This document shows positions 42,983 through 52,157 of a DNA stretch of 64,000 nucleotides, piece after piece. Each line of letters begins with the position of its first letter. Positions within the stretch are counted from its first letter, which is position 1. The position numbers and the translations under genes were made by a program. Location: NCBI GenBank assembly GCA_039191605.1, contig JBCCXL010000017.1, positions 62,001 through 126,000 on the forward strand, in the 5' to 3' direction. Origin of the DNA: JBCCXL01 sp039191605 (lineage in GTDB: Bacteria; Acidobacteriota; Thermoanaerobaculia; Multivoradales; JAHZIX01). Under the pieces are notes generated by a model, which was given only the letters and a program-made list of their open reading frames with translations, searched no databases and had not been told where the DNA came from.

Positions 42983-44644
42983 ATGTCGAGCTCGCGTCCG
43001 CTGCCTCTCTCTGCGCCATCCTCCGGCGGCCTCCAGGTCGTTTGGCTAAAGAGGGACCTGCGCCTCCACGACCACCAGCCGCTGGCGGAAGCCGCCCGTC
43101 GCGGGCCGGTGCTGCCCCTCTTCGTCTACGAGCCCGATCTGCTGGCCTCGGCGGAGTTTGATCCCTCCCACTTCACCTGCCTCCGGACGAGTCTGAGGGA
43201 GCTGGCGGCGGGGTTCGAACAGCGTGGCGCGCGTCTGGCGTTTCGAGTGGGGGAAGTGACGGAGGTGCTGGAGGCGATCCATCGCCGTCAGCCCATCGCC
43301 GCCTTGTGGAGCCATCAGGAGACCGGCAACGACCTGACCTACCGCCGCGACCGCCAGGTCGGGCGCTGGGCTCGGGAGCGAGGAGTTCCCTGGCACCAGC
43401 CGAGGCAGCACGGCATCGTCCGGGCCCTCAAGGATCGAGACGGCTGGGCCAAGCAGTGGAATCAGCTGATGGCCCGTCCCCTGGTGCCGGTGCCGCCGCG
43501 ATTCCTCGGAGCGCAGGAGCTGCCGGCCTTTGCGGATTTCGACTTCGAAGGGCCTCGAGAGGCTGGGGAGCTGGGCATAGGGCCAGACACCAAGGATTTG
43601 GCCTGGGCCGGCGGGGAAGCGGCGGGCCGGGAGGTGCTGGAGAGCTTTCTCGCCCACCGCGGGGTGGACTACCGCAAGGCTATGTCCAGCCCCGTTACCG
43701 CCGCCGACGCCTGCAGCCGCCTCTCCCATCACCTCGCCTTCGGCACCATCTCCCTGCGGGAGGTCTACCAGCGGGCGAGAGATCATCGCGAGGAGCTGAA
43801 GCAGCGCCGCAAGGCGGGGGAGAGCATCGACCCTCGCTGGGTGCCCTCCATCTCGTCCTTCCTCTCCCGCCTGCGCTGGCATTGTCACTTCATGCAGAAG
43901 CTGGAGGATGAGCCGCAGCTGGAGTTCCACAACCTGTGTCGCGCCTACGATGGGCTGCGGGAGGGTGACTTCCGCCAGGATCGCTTCGACGCCTGGTGCG
44001 CCGGGGAGACGGGCTATCCGATGGTGGACGCCTGCATGAAGGCCCTCCACCGCGGCGGCTGGATCAACTTCCGCATGCGCGCCATGCTCGCCTCCTTCGC
44101 CGCCTACCATCTCTGGCTCCACTGGCGCCCCACCTCGGTCTACCTCGCCCGACACTTCCTGGACTTCGAGCCGGGGATCCACTTCAGCCAATTCCAGATG
44201 CAGAGCGGGGTGACCGGCATCAACAGCATTCGCGTCTACAGCCCCGCCAAGCAGGTGCTGGATCAAGATCCGGAAGGGGTCTTCATTCGTCGCTGGCTGC
44301 CGGCGCTGGAATCAGTGCCTAAGGCGTATCTTTCGGAGCCCCACCGAATGCCGGAGGAGCTCCAGCGTAAAGTCGGCTGCGTCATCGGCAAGGACTATCC
44401 CGCTCCCCTCGTCGATCATCGCCAGGCGGTCTCCGAAGCCAAGAGCAAGATCTACGCTCGTCGCCGCCAGCCGGAAACCCGCGCCGCTGCGGAAGAGGTC
44501 TATCGCCGCCACGGCAGCCGCCGTCGTCCGCCGCAGCGGGGGCGCAGGGCCCAGTCCGCCAAATCTTCCGCCAAGTCCTCCGCCGATCGCCCCGCCCTCC
44601 AGCCCGCCCGGGACGAGAAGCAGCTCACCCTGCCGACCGCCTGA
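42983..44644 (+). CDS. Cryptochrome/photolyase family protein (class I-like)
   Basis: A 553-residue flavoprotein of the cryptochrome/photolyase family. The N-terminal Rossmann-like antenna domain begins VVWLKRDLRLHDHQPLAEAA. The C-terminal FAD-binding helical domain contains LSRLRWHCHFMQKLEDEP, DRFDAWCAGETGYPMVDACM, GGWINFRMRAMLASFAAYHL and SVYLARHFLDFEPGIHFSQF. These match photolyases that repair UV-made pyrimidine dimers with light, or closely related cryptochromes. The last 40 residues are basic and low complexity. It sits directly before a DUF2256/DUF3253 gene, a known neighbour of this photolyase subgroup, and near a class II photolyase. Whether it repairs DNA or senses light cannot be told. 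Confidence 0.9.
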   Translation: MSSSRPLPLSAPSSGGLQVVWLKRDLRLHDHQPLAEAARRGPVLPLFVYEPDLLASAEFDPSHFTCLRTSLRELAAGFEQRGARLAFRVGEVTEVLEAIHRRQPIAALWSHQETGNDLTYRRDRQVGRWARERGVPWHQPRQHGIVRALKDRDGWAKQWNQLMARPLVPVPPRFLGAQELPAFADFDFEGPREAGELGIGPDTKDLAWAGGEAAGREVLESFLAHRGVDYRKAMSSPVTAADACSRLSHHLAFGTISLREVYQRARDHREELKQRRKAGESIDPRWVPSISSFLSRLRWHCHFMQKLEDEPQLEFHNLCRAYDGLREGDFRQDRFDAWCAGETGYPMVDACMKALHRGGWINFRMRAMLASFAAYHLWLHWRPTSVYLARHFLDFEPGIHFSQFQMQSGVTGINSIRVYSPAKQVLDQDPEGVFIRRWLPALESVPKAYLSEPHRMPEELQRKVGCVIGKDYPAPLVDHRQAVSEAKSKIYARRRQPETRAAAEEVYRRHGSRRRPPQRGRRAQSAKSSAKSSADRPALQPARDEKQLTLPTA

Positions 44645-44707
44645 ACCGGCTCCTCACCTGACTCCTGATCCGACTCCTGATTTGACCTTCTAAGAACGCG
44701 CCTAACG

Positions 44708-45175
44708 ATGTCCCTTCCCGCCCGTCCCCCCGCTCCCCACGACGAGAAAGCCTGCGCTCGCTGCGGGCGCCGCATCACCTGGCGGCGGAAATGGGCCCGC
44801 AGCTGGGATGAGGTGCGCTATTGCGGCCAGGCCTGCCGCCGCCAGCGCCTGGATTCCACCGCCCAGCGGCTGGAGGCTGCTATCGAGGCGCTGCTCGACG
44901 CCCGAGGCGCGGGAAAGACGATCTGCCCGTCGGAAGCCGCTCGCCGAGTCGCGCCAGACGACTGGCGTCCGCTGATGGAGCGGGCCCGTCGCGCTGCCCG
45001 GAGACTGGTGACGCAGGGGCGGCTGGAGATCACCCAGGGCGGGCGTGTGGTGGATCCCTCCACCGCCCGTGGCCCCATTCGCCTGCGGCGTCCGCTGCGC
45101 CAGGCGGGTGCTGCCCGTGATGTTTCCCGTCGTGAGTCCGGTGCTGCTTCTTCGGCCGAGGAGCCGGCCTCCTAG
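44708..45175 (+). CDS. DUF2256 and DUF3253 domain protein
   Basis: A 155-residue small protein. Residues about 10-45 form a zinc-ribbon-like DUF2256 domain with four Cys: KACARCGRRITWRRKW and YCGQACRRQR. Residues about 50-125 match DUF3253 (AIEALLDARGAGKTICPSEA, ARRVAPDDWRPLMERARRAA), a winged-helix-like domain. The C-terminal 30 residues are low complexity. DUF2256 is often encoded beside photolyases, and here the gene is flanked by two of them. Its action is unknown; the zinc ribbon plus winged helix suggests nucleic acid binding. The gap before it (44645-44707) has short repeats of CTCCTGATCCGA type. Confidence 0.85.
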   Translation: MSLPARPPAPHDEKACARCGRRITWRRKWARSWDEVRYCGQACRRQRLDSTAQRLEAAIEALLDARGAGKTICPSEAARRVAPDDWRPLMERARRAARRLVTQGRLEITQGGRVVDPSTARGPIRLRRPLRQAGAARDVSRRESGAASSAEEPAS

Positions 45176-45267
45176 ATCTACATCTTTGTTCTACACACAT
45201 CACTTCTTGCCTTTGAAGCGAATTTCTTGTCGTCAGCTTTCCCTCCGATGACTCCCGAGGACCCTCG

Positions 45268-46824
45268 ATGACCGTCCCCTCCCTCCGCCTTCGTCCCCTC
45301 AACGATGCCCCCCTCCGCCCCGACGGAGACTACGTCCTCTATTGGATGGTCGCCTTCCGCCGTCTGGACTGGAACTTCGCCCTCCAGCGGGCGGTGGAGC
45401 AGGCCCGCGAACTGGGCAAGCCGCTCATCGTCCTCGAGCCTCTGCGTATCGGCTATGAATGGGCCAGCGATCGCTTCCACCGCTTCGTCTTCGAGGGCAT
45501 GGTGGACCAGGCGGAGGGGCTGAAGGACAGCCCGGTGGCCTATTATCCCTATCTCGAGCCCGCCGCGGGCAAGGGCTCCGGGCTGCTGGAAGCCCTCGCC
45601 CAGCGGGCTTGCGCGGTGGTGACGGACGACTACCCCTGCTTCTTTCTGCCCCGTATGCAGGCCGCCGTGGCGCCTCGGCTGGGAGTTTCGCTGGAGGCGG
45701 TGGACTCCAACGGCCTCTACCCCCTGCAGGACACCGACCGACTCTTCACCCGTGCCCATTCCTTCCGCGCCTGGCTGCAGAAGAAGCTCCCGCCCCATCT
45801 CGCCCAGCCGCCGAGCGCGGATCCTCTGGCCGGAGTCTCGCTGCCGCAGGCCACGATTCCCGAAGCGACGATTCCCGAAGCCACGATTCCCGAAGCTACG
45901 ATTCCTGAAGACATTCTCCAGCGCTGGCCCGACGCCGCTGCGCAGCTCGGTATTGCTGGCCCCCTGAGCCGTGACGAAGCCACCGAGAAGGCCTTCGATG
46001 CCTTCCTCGCTACCCTGACCATCGATCACGAAGTGCCCCCCGCCCCCCAGCGCGGCGGTGCCGAGGCCGCCCAGAAGGTCCTCGCCCGCTTCCTCGATCA
46101 GCGCCTCTCCGGCTACGGCGACGACCGCAACCACCCCGACGCCGACGGCGCCAGCGGCCTCTCCCCCTACCTTCACTTCGGCCACGTCTCCGCCCATCAG
46201 GTGTTCTGGGAGCTGGCGGAGCGCGAAGAGTGGAATCCCTCCCGCCTGGGAGAAGACACCCGCGGCAGCCGCGAAGGCTGGTGGGGCATGTCCTCCGCCG
46301 CCGAGGGCTTCCTCGACGAGCTCATCACCTGGCGGGAGATCGGCTATCACCGCACCGCCCACGTCGAGAACTACGACCGCTACGAATCCCTCCCCGCCTG
46401 GGCCCAGAAGACCCTCGCCGAGCACGCCGGCGATCCCCGCGAGTATCTCTACTCCCTAGAAGACTTCGAGCATGCCCGCACCCACGACGAAATCTGGAAC
46501 GCCGCCCAGCGGCAGCTGGTGAGCGAAGGGGTGATGCACAACTACCTGCGCATGCTGTGGGGCAAGAAGATCCTCCACTGGACCGCCTCGCCGCAGCAGG
46601 CCTTCGACATCATGGTCGAGCTCAATAACAAATACGCCCTCGACGGGCGCGATCCCAACTCCTATAGCGGGATTCTTTGGGTGCTCGGGCTCTTCGACCG
46701 GGCCTGGGGACCGGAGCGGGAGATCTTCGGGAAGATTCGGTATATGACCTCGGATAGCACCCGGCGGAAGCTGAAGCTGAAGAGGTATTTGCAGAGGTAT
46801 GGGGAGAATCGGGCGTTGTTTTAG
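45268..46824 (+). CDS. Class II CPD photolyase
   Basis: A 518-residue light-driven DNA repair enzyme of photolyase class II (the plant/animal CPD type). Features are VLYWMVAFRRLDWNFALQRA in the antenna domain, and in the FAD domain FLDELITWREIGYHRTAHVE, GVMHNYLRMLWGKKILHW and ALDGRDPNSYSGILWVLGLF followed by DRAWGPEREIFGKIRYM. It splits cyclobutane pyrimidine dimers using FADH-. A 60-bp stretch (45851-45910) of four 15-bp repeats adds ATIPEATIPEATIPEATIPE between the two domains, where other class II enzymes have a short linker. The rest is normal length. It shares no overlap with the class I-like gene upstream; both may be co-expressed with the DUF2256 gene between them. Confidence 0.94.
   Translation: MTVPSLRLRPLNDAPLRPDGDYVLYWMVAFRRLDWNFALQRAVEQARELGKPLIVLEPLRIGYEWASDRFHRFVFEGMVDQAEGLKDSPVAYYPYLEPAAGKGSGLLEALAQRACAVVTDDYPCFFLPRMQAAVAPRLGVSLEAVDSNGLYPLQDTDRLFTRAHSFRAWLQKKLPPHLAQPPSADPLAGVSLPQATIPEATIPEATIPEATIPEDILQRWPDAAAQLGIAGPLSRDEATEKAFDAFLATLTIDHEVPPAPQRGGAEAAQKVLARFLDQRLSGYGDDRNHPDADGASGLSPYLHFGHVSAHQVFWELAEREEWNPSRLGEDTRGSREGWWGMSSAAEGFLDELITWREIGYHRTAHVENYDRYESLPAWAQKTLAEHAGDPREYLYSLEDFEHARTHDEIWNAAQRQLVSEGVMHNYLRMLWGKKILHWTASPQQAFDIMVELNNKYALDGRDPNSYSGILWVLGLFDRAWGPEREIFGKIRYMTSDSTRRKLKLKRYLQRYGENRALF
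45851..45910 (+). repeat. Four 15-bp tandem repeats inside the class II photolyase gene
   Basis: Four nearly identical copies of CCACGATTCCCGAAG at 45851, 45866, 45881 and 45896 differ at one or two bases each. They are in frame and encode repeated TIPEA. This is the same unit length as repeats at 11467, 16027 and 61891. Confidence 0.95.
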
Positions 46825-46980
46825 ACGGCTGATCTCAGTCTCTCAAGACTCTCAGAATCCTGGCAAAGCCTCATCTTGCGATGATCTGTTGCGAGACTCG
46901 TTGCTGAGCGTATCCCCGGCAGAGCCCTTGGGGCTCCCTGCCTCGTTCAATGGCCGGGAGCCCTATCTGGTTCGTCTACC

Positions 46981-48252
46981 TCAAATCAACTTCGCATCAT
47001 GCCCCACCCAAACCAGCCCGGACGCCAGCTTCGGCAGGAAGCGGGTGCTCTTGGCCGGTAGCACGTCGCCCTTGGAGACGGCGTGGCCGAAGAGGGGGCC
47101 GCTCATGGGGGGGAGGAAGATGCCGACGGCGAGGGGGTTGTTGGGGTTTTTGACTTGGGTCCAGAGCTCGTCGGGGAAGGAGCGATAGATCACGGTGCCG
47201 TCGAGGTAGTTGGCCTCGCTGAGGCCGAGCTGGGGCAGCAGGCTCCAGTGGAGGTGACAGACGGCGAGGCGGTCGGCGCCGGGGGCGCGGCCTTCGGGCA
47301 TGCGCCGGGGGTCGAGATGCCAGATCTCGGTGTGGCCGTCGGCGGTGAGGATTCCGAGGGCGGGGCGGGCGACGGGGTTGTCTTCTTGGGCGATGAGGGC
47401 GGCGAATTCGGCGCCGCTGCTCACGGTGACGGTGCCGCGGGAGGCGAGCATCGGGTGCAGGGAGGCGAGGTCGAGGCCGGCGCCGAGGGCGCGGTGGATG
47501 GGGTCGATGACGACGTCTTTGCTGTGCAGGCTGAAGAGCACGGTCATCTTGGCGCCGGCGGCGGTGCCGGGGGCGGCGTGGGTCTGCTCGGCGTAGGTGC
47601 GGGCGACCTTGTAGCGGTGGTGGCCGTCGGCGATGGCGGCGGGGCGGTTGGCGAGCTCCCGCTGGTAGGCGAGGATTCGCTCGGGGTTGTCCTGGACCCA
47701 CAGCTTGTGGAGGTTGCCGTCGTCATCGCGGTGGGTGACCGCCGGCTCGGATCCGGCGGCGTCCTGGAGCACCAGGTCCTCCAGGGTCTGTGGGTCGTCC
47801 GCCAGGAACATCACCGGCTCGAGATCGATCTCGGTGGTGCGGGTCATCTCCAGGCGGTCGGCGAAGGGCTTGTCGAGGGTGTGCTCGTGGGGGCGGATCA
47901 CCGTCGAGCCTTCGGGCTCCACGCCCACCAGGGCACAGACGCCGATGCGGCGGGTGCCGTCGGCGACTTCGATGATGTAGGGGTAGAGGGCGGGCTTGCC
48001 GTCCCGCACCACGGCGCCGCTCGCCAGCCACTGCTGATGGGTGGAGGCGGCGCGCTGGTAGGTGCTGCCGGTGATGCCCCGCTCTGCGTTTTCCGGTGCC
48101 GGCCGGGTGAGGTGCGCAAAATGGTGCGGGGAGCGGGCGTGGAATTCTTGGGCTCGCTGCTCGTTGATCTGATCGAAGGGGGGAGCCCCCTGCTCGCCGG
48201 CCTCGCCGACCTGGGAAGTAAAACGAAAGCCTTCGAAGGCGTAAATCTTCAT
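46981..48252 (-). CDS. DUF1015 family protein
   Basis: A 423-residue cytosolic protein of the DUF1015 family, often found beside serine or NAD biosynthesis genes and of unproven function. Family features are the N-terminal MKIYAFEGFRF pattern, the GSTVIRPHEHTLDKPFADRL block, a conserved IADGHHRYKVARTYAEQT stretch and SLHSKDVVIDPIHRALGA. About 400 residues is normal for the family. It lies on the same strand 178 bases downstream of kynureninase, so co-transcription is possible. Its stop faces the photolyase stop across 156 bases without an obvious terminator. Confidence 0.88.
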   Translation of the reverse strand: MKIYAFEGFRFTSQVGEAGEQGAPPFDQINEQRAQEFHARSPHHFAHLTRPAPENAERGITGSTYQRAASTHQQWLASGAVVRDGKPALYPYIIEVADGTRRIGVCALVGVEPEGSTVIRPHEHTLDKPFADRLEMTRTTEIDLEPVMFLADDPQTLEDLVLQDAAGSEPAVTHRDDDGNLHKLWVQDNPERILAYQRELANRPAAIADGHHRYKVARTYAEQTHAAPGTAAGAKMTVLFSLHSKDVVIDPIHRALGAGLDLASLHPMLASRGTVTVSSGAEFAALIAQEDNPVARPALGILTADGHTEIWHLDPRRMPEGRAPGADRLAVCHLHWSLLPQLGLSEANYLDGTVIYRSFPDELWTQVKNPNNPLAVGIFLPPMSGPLFGHAVSKGDVLPAKSTRFLPKLASGLVWVGHDAKLI

Positions 48253-48430
48253 CGCAATCCTCGCGCAACACGGGGTGAAAGGGAGCGGGTGGGCTCGGCT
48301 CGACGGATCGAGGCGAGGTCTTTCTATTCTATCGTTGAGGGAACGCGAAAGTTGCTGAGGAGTTGCAGGGCGCTTTGTGCCGAATCTTCAAGGTATGTCG
48401 GCCGGGGTTCCCCAGCTTTGTCTTCCGGAC

Positions 48431-49729
48431 TTAGGTCACCACGCCTCGCACCCGGAACTCCTCCCGATCCCAGGCGCCGCTCTCCAGCAGCTCTCCCAGC
48501 ACCTGGGCCGCCGCCCAGACCTCGTGGTAGCTCAGGTAGAGGGGGGCGAAGCCGAAGCGCAGGATGTCGGGTTCGCGGAAGTCGGGGGTGACGCCGTGGT
48601 GGATCAGGGCCTGGACGATGGGGAAGGCGTGGGGGTGGCGCAGACTGACTTGGGAGCCGCGGTGGGGGGCGGGGGGGCTGGCGGATTCGAGGCCGTGGCG
48701 GGCGCCGAGCTGTAGGGCGAGATCTTCGAAGAGCTGGCCGAGGGCGAGGGATTTTTCTCGCACGAGGTGGAGATCCGCCTCCAGCGCGAGGTCGATGCCG
48801 ACCTCCAGAGCGGCGAGGCTGAGGATGGGGGGCGTGCCGCAGAGGACGCGGGCGATGCCGGGGGCGGGGCGGTACTCGGTGTCGAAGTCGAAGGGGGAGG
48901 CGTGCCCCAGCCAGCCCTGGAGGGGCTGGAGGAAGGTCTGATGATGGCGCTCGGCGACGTAGAGGAAGGCGGGAGAGCCGGGGCCGCCGTTCAGATATTT
49001 GTAGCCGCAGCCGACGGCGAAGTCGGCGCCGTCTTGGTCTAGGGCGAGGGGCAGCACGCCGGCGCTGTGGGCGAGGTCCCACAGGGCTAGGGCGCCGGCG
49101 CGGTGGGCGGCGGCGGTGAGGCCGGCGAGGTCGAGGATTTCGCCGCTGCGGAAGTCCACATGACTGAGATGCAGCACGGCGACGTCTTCGCCTCGAGTCT
49201 CCAGGAAAGCGGGGATCTCCTCCCGAGAGATTGTCTTCAGCCGGTAGTCTTCGTCACCCGTCCTGCCTTGGCCGCTCTGATTCAGCAGCCGCAGCAGGCC
49301 CTGGGCGATGTAGAGGTCGGTGGGGAAGCTGGCGGGCTCCGAGAGGATCACCTTGCGGCCTGGGCGCAGCTCCAGTGCTCCCGCAAGCGCCTTGAAGAGG
49401 TTCACCGAGATCGAGTCTGCCACTGCCGTCTGCCCCGGGGCCGCTCCCAGGAGGCGGCCGATCTTGTCCCCCACCTCCAGCGGCCGATGGATCCACCGGT
49501 GAACGTTCCAGGAGGCGATGAGGTCCTCCCCCCACTCCTCCCGCGCCACTCGCTGCAGCCGCTCCGGCGTCTCCCGGGGCAGTGCTCCCAGGGAGTTGCC
49601 GTCGAGGTAGATGCGACTCCCCGGCAGGAAGAAGCGCTGCCGAAAGGGGGCCAAGGGATCTACCGCGTCCTGGCGGGCGACGGCGGGAGGGGCGGAGCGG
49701 GCGAGGGCTTCAGCGGCGGTCAGGCTCAT
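48431..49729 (-). CDS. kynU: Kynureninase
   Basis: A 432-residue PLP enzyme that cleaves kynurenine or 3-hydroxykynurenine to anthranilate or 3-hydroxyanthranilate plus alanine, part of tryptophan breakdown and of NAD formation from tryptophan. Family motifs are FLPGSRIYLDGNSLGALPRE, WGEDLIASWNVHRWI, LALWDLAHSAGVLPL and the PLP lysine in VGCGYKYLNGGPGSPAF. The frame extends to 49819 but the extra 30 residues are only the translation of intergenic repeats (GESPWHQARGKSLAP), so I start at ATG 49729. It diverges from the NAD synthetase gene, a functionally related partner, with three 18-bp repeats between them. Confidence 0.93.
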   Translation of the reverse strand: MSLTAAEALARSAPPAVARQDAVDPLAPFRQRFFLPGSRIYLDGNSLGALPRETPERLQRVAREEWGEDLIASWNVHRWIHRPLEVGDKIGRLLGAAPGQTAVADSISVNLFKALAGALELRPGRKVILSEPASFPTDLYIAQGLLRLLNQSGQGRTGDEDYRLKTISREEIPAFLETRGEDVAVLHLSHVDFRSGEILDLAGLTAAAHRAGALALWDLAHSAGVLPLALDQDGADFAVGCGYKYLNGGPGSPAFLYVAERHHQTFLQPLQGWLGHASPFDFDTEYRPAPGIARVLCGTPPILSLAALEVGIDLALEADLHLVREKSLALGQLFEDLALQLGARHGLESASPPAPHRGSQVSLRHPHAFPIVQALIHHGVTPDFREPDILRFGFAPLYLSYHEVWAAAQVLGELLESGAWDREEFRVRGVVT

Positions 49730-49769
49730 GAGGCGATGATGGCATAGCGTTGAGTTGGTGCGGCGAGAA

Positions 49770-49849
49770 GGTGCCAGGGACTTTCCCCGAGCTTGGTGCC
49801 AGGGACTTTCCCCGAGCATTAGTCGAGTCCAGGTGCCAGGGACTTTCCC
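49770..49849. repeat. Three copies of an 18-bp repeat between kynU and nadE
   Basis: GGTGCCAGGGACTTTCCC occurs at 49770-49787, 49795-49812 and 49832-49849, all in the same orientation. Copies one and two extend to CCGAGC. Spacing between starts is 25 and 37 bases. The array lies in the shared upstream region of two divergent NAD-related genes and may be a regulatory site set or part of a dispersed repeat family. Confidence 0.93.
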
Positions 49850-49917
49850 TGATCGGGTAATTCCTCTGATCGACTCGAAAAATCACGTCTGTCGCGGGAC
49901 TGTGGCAAAATCGCCGC

Positions 49918-52077
49918 ATGAGCGGGACCGACGATTTCTGGACGCTGCGGCGTCATGGCTTTGTCCGCGTCGCTACGGCGGTGCCGGCGGTGCGGGTAGC
50001 GAATCCGAAGGCGAACGGAGAGGCGACGGCGTCGCTGGCTCGGCGGGCGGCGGAGCAGGGGGCGGAGCTGGTGATCTTCCCGGAGCTGGGCCTCTCGGCG
50101 TATGCCATCGACGACCTGCTGCAGCAGCGGGCGCTGCTGGACGCGGTCGGCGTGGCGCTGGAGCGGCTGGTGGACGAGAGCGCGGCGTGGCCGACGGTGG
50201 TGGTGGTGGGGTTGCCTTGGGAGGTGGACACCCGGCTGTATAACTGCGCTGCGGTGATTTTCCGGGGCAAGCTGCTGGGCCTGGTGCCGAAGAGCTATCT
50301 GCCGGGCTATCGGGAGTTCTACGAGCCGAGGCATTTCACCTCGGGGGCGGCGGTGGGAGCCCGCAAGCAGGTGCGCTGGCGCCGCGGGGATGGTTCGGTG
50401 CACGACGTGCCTTTCGGTACCGATCTGCTGTTCAGCGCTCGGGATGTCGAAGGCTTCATCCTGCACGTGGAGATCTGCGAGGACCTCTGGGTGCCGCTGC
50501 CGCCGAGCACTCTCGCCGCCCTCGCCGGGGCCCGGCTGCTGACCAATCTTTCCGCCAGCAACATCACCATCGGCAAGGCCGACTATCGCCACCTGCTGGC
50601 GGCCTCTCAGAGCGGCCGCGCGGTGGCGGCCTATCTCTACACCGCCGCCGGGGACGGGGAGTCCACCACCGATCTCGCCTGGGACGGCCACGCGCTGATC
50701 TACGAGAACGGCGAGCTGCTGGCGGAATCGAAGCGCTTCGCCGACGAAGAGCAGCTGGTGGTGGCGGATATCGACCTCCAGCGCCTGGGCCAGGACCGGC
50801 TGCGGATGAATAGCTTCCACGCCTGCGCGGAGGCCCACGGCGACGCCGTGGAGCGCTTCCGGCGGGTGGAGTTCATGCTCGGAGACGAGGGCCCTTTGGC
50901 GCCTCTGGAACGTCCTCTGGAGCGTTTCCCCTTCGTCCCCCGGGACGCCGCCCTGCGCAGCGCCCGCTGCGCCGAGGCCTATCAGATTCAGGTTCACGGC
51001 CTCGAGCAGCGACTGCGGGCGACGGGGATCAAGAAGGTGGTCATCGGTATCTCCGGTGGCCTCGACTCCACCCAGGCGCTGCTGGTGTGCGTGCGCACCA
51101 TGGAGGCCCTGGGGCTGCCGCGGGAGAACGTGCTGGCCTACTCCATGCCGGGCTTCGCCACCGGCGACCACACCCGCAACAACGCCCTGGCGCTGATGGA
51201 GGTGCTGGGGGTCAGCGGTTCGGAGATCGACATTCGCCCCGCCTGCCGGCAGATGCTGGAGGATCTAGACCATCCCTTCGCCCGCGGCGAGAAGGTCTAC
51301 GACATCACCTTCGAGAACGTGCAGGCGGGCCAGCGCACGGCGCATCTCTTCCGCCTGGCCAATCACCATGGCGCCCTGGTGGTGGGCACCGGGGACCTCT
51401 CGGAGCTCGCCCTCGGCTGGTGCACCTACGGCGTCGGGGATCAGATGAGCCATTACGGGGTCAACGCCTCGGTGCCCAAGACGCTGATCCAGCATCTCAT
51501 CCGGTGGACGGTGGCGGAGGGGCATTGGGGGGACGAAGCCGGGGAGGTGCTGACCTCGATCCTGGAGACGGAGATCACCCCGGAGCTGATCCCCGCTGAC
51601 GCCATGGAGGCCCGGGGCGATACGGATGAGAAGCTGATTCAGAGCACGGAAGAGGTGATCGGCCCCTACGCACTGCAGGACTTCCACCTCTACTTCCTCT
51701 CCCGCTACGGCTTCACTCCCAGCAAGGTGGCTTTTCTCGCTCACCAGGCATGGGGGGACGCTGAGGCCGGCGAGTGGCCGGAGGACGTGCCTCAGGAAGA
51801 TCGTCGGGCCTACGACCTGGCCACCATCAAGGCCTGGTTGCGGGTCTTCCTGGATCGCTTCTTCCGCACCAGCCAATTCAAGCGCACCGCCAGCCCCAAC
51901 GCGCCGAAGGTCGGCTCCGGCGGGTCGCTGTCGCCGCGGGGGGATTGGCGCGCTCCTAGCGACGCTTCCAGCGCTCCTTGGCTGGAGGAGCTGGAACACG
52001 GCGTGCCGAAGACAGAGCCCGGAGATGGCGCCGGAGACGGTGCCAAAGAGGGTGCCAGAGAAGGCGATAGCAGTTAG
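49918..52077 (+). CDS. nadE: Glutamine-dependent NAD+ synthetase
   Basis: A 719-residue enzyme that makes NAD+ from deamido-NAD+, ATP and glutamine, the last step of NAD synthesis. The N-terminal nitrilase-fold glutaminase has E56 (VIFPELGLSAY), K125 (GLVPKSYLPGYREFYEPRHF) and nucleophile C187 (VEICEDLWVPL), the complete triad. The C-terminal synthetase domain has the ATP pyrophosphatase loop VIGISGGLDSTQALLV (about 376-391), VGTGDLSELALGWCTYG and SVPKTLIQHLI. Length and order match the two-domain enzyme. About 45 C-terminal residues are extra, disordered and Gly/Asp/Ala-rich. It is divergent from kynU. The kinase/TPR gene follows after 80 bases. Confidence 0.94.
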   Translation: MSGTDDFWTLRRHGFVRVATAVPAVRVANPKANGEATASLARRAAEQGAELVIFPELGLSAYAIDDLLQQRALLDAVGVALERLVDESAAWPTVVVVGLPWEVDTRLYNCAAVIFRGKLLGLVPKSYLPGYREFYEPRHFTSGAAVGARKQVRWRRGDGSVHDVPFGTDLLFSARDVEGFILHVEICEDLWVPLPPSTLAALAGARLLTNLSASNITIGKADYRHLLAASQSGRAVAAYLYTAAGDGESTTDLAWDGHALIYENGELLAESKRFADEEQLVVADIDLQRLGQDRLRMNSFHACAEAHGDAVERFRRVEFMLGDEGPLAPLERPLERFPFVPRDAALRSARCAEAYQIQVHGLEQRLRATGIKKVVIGISGGLDSTQALLVCVRTMEALGLPRENVLAYSMPGFATGDHTRNNALALMEVLGVSGSEIDIRPACRQMLEDLDHPFARGEKVYDITFENVQAGQRTAHLFRLANHHGALVVGTGDLSELALGWCTYGVGDQMSHYGVNASVPKTLIQHLIRWTVAEGHWGDEAGEVLTSILETEITPELIPADAMEARGDTDEKLIQSTEEVIGPYALQDFHLYFLSRYGFTPSKVAFLAHQAWGDAEAGEWPEDVPQEDRRAYDLATIKAWLRVFLDRFFRTSQFKRTASPNAPKVGSGGSLSPRGDWRAPSDASSAPWLEELEHGVPKTEPGDGAGDGAKEGAREGDSS

Positions 52078-52157
52078 CCGCAGCGCGGCACGCTGCTATG
52101 ATGCATGGGCTGTGGTCCACCCCCTCCCGCCATCGCTAAGCCTTCGGAGCTCTCTCG

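Noticed and set aside
47083..48591. 502-codon plus-strand frame opposite DUF1015
   Set aside because: DUF1015 motifs are on the minus strand; the plus frame is Gly/Val/Glu-rich and has no domain.
49770..49849. GGGACTTTCC inside the 18-bp repeats resembles the eukaryotic NF-kB site
   Set aside because: Coincidence; the organism is bacterial and has no such factor.
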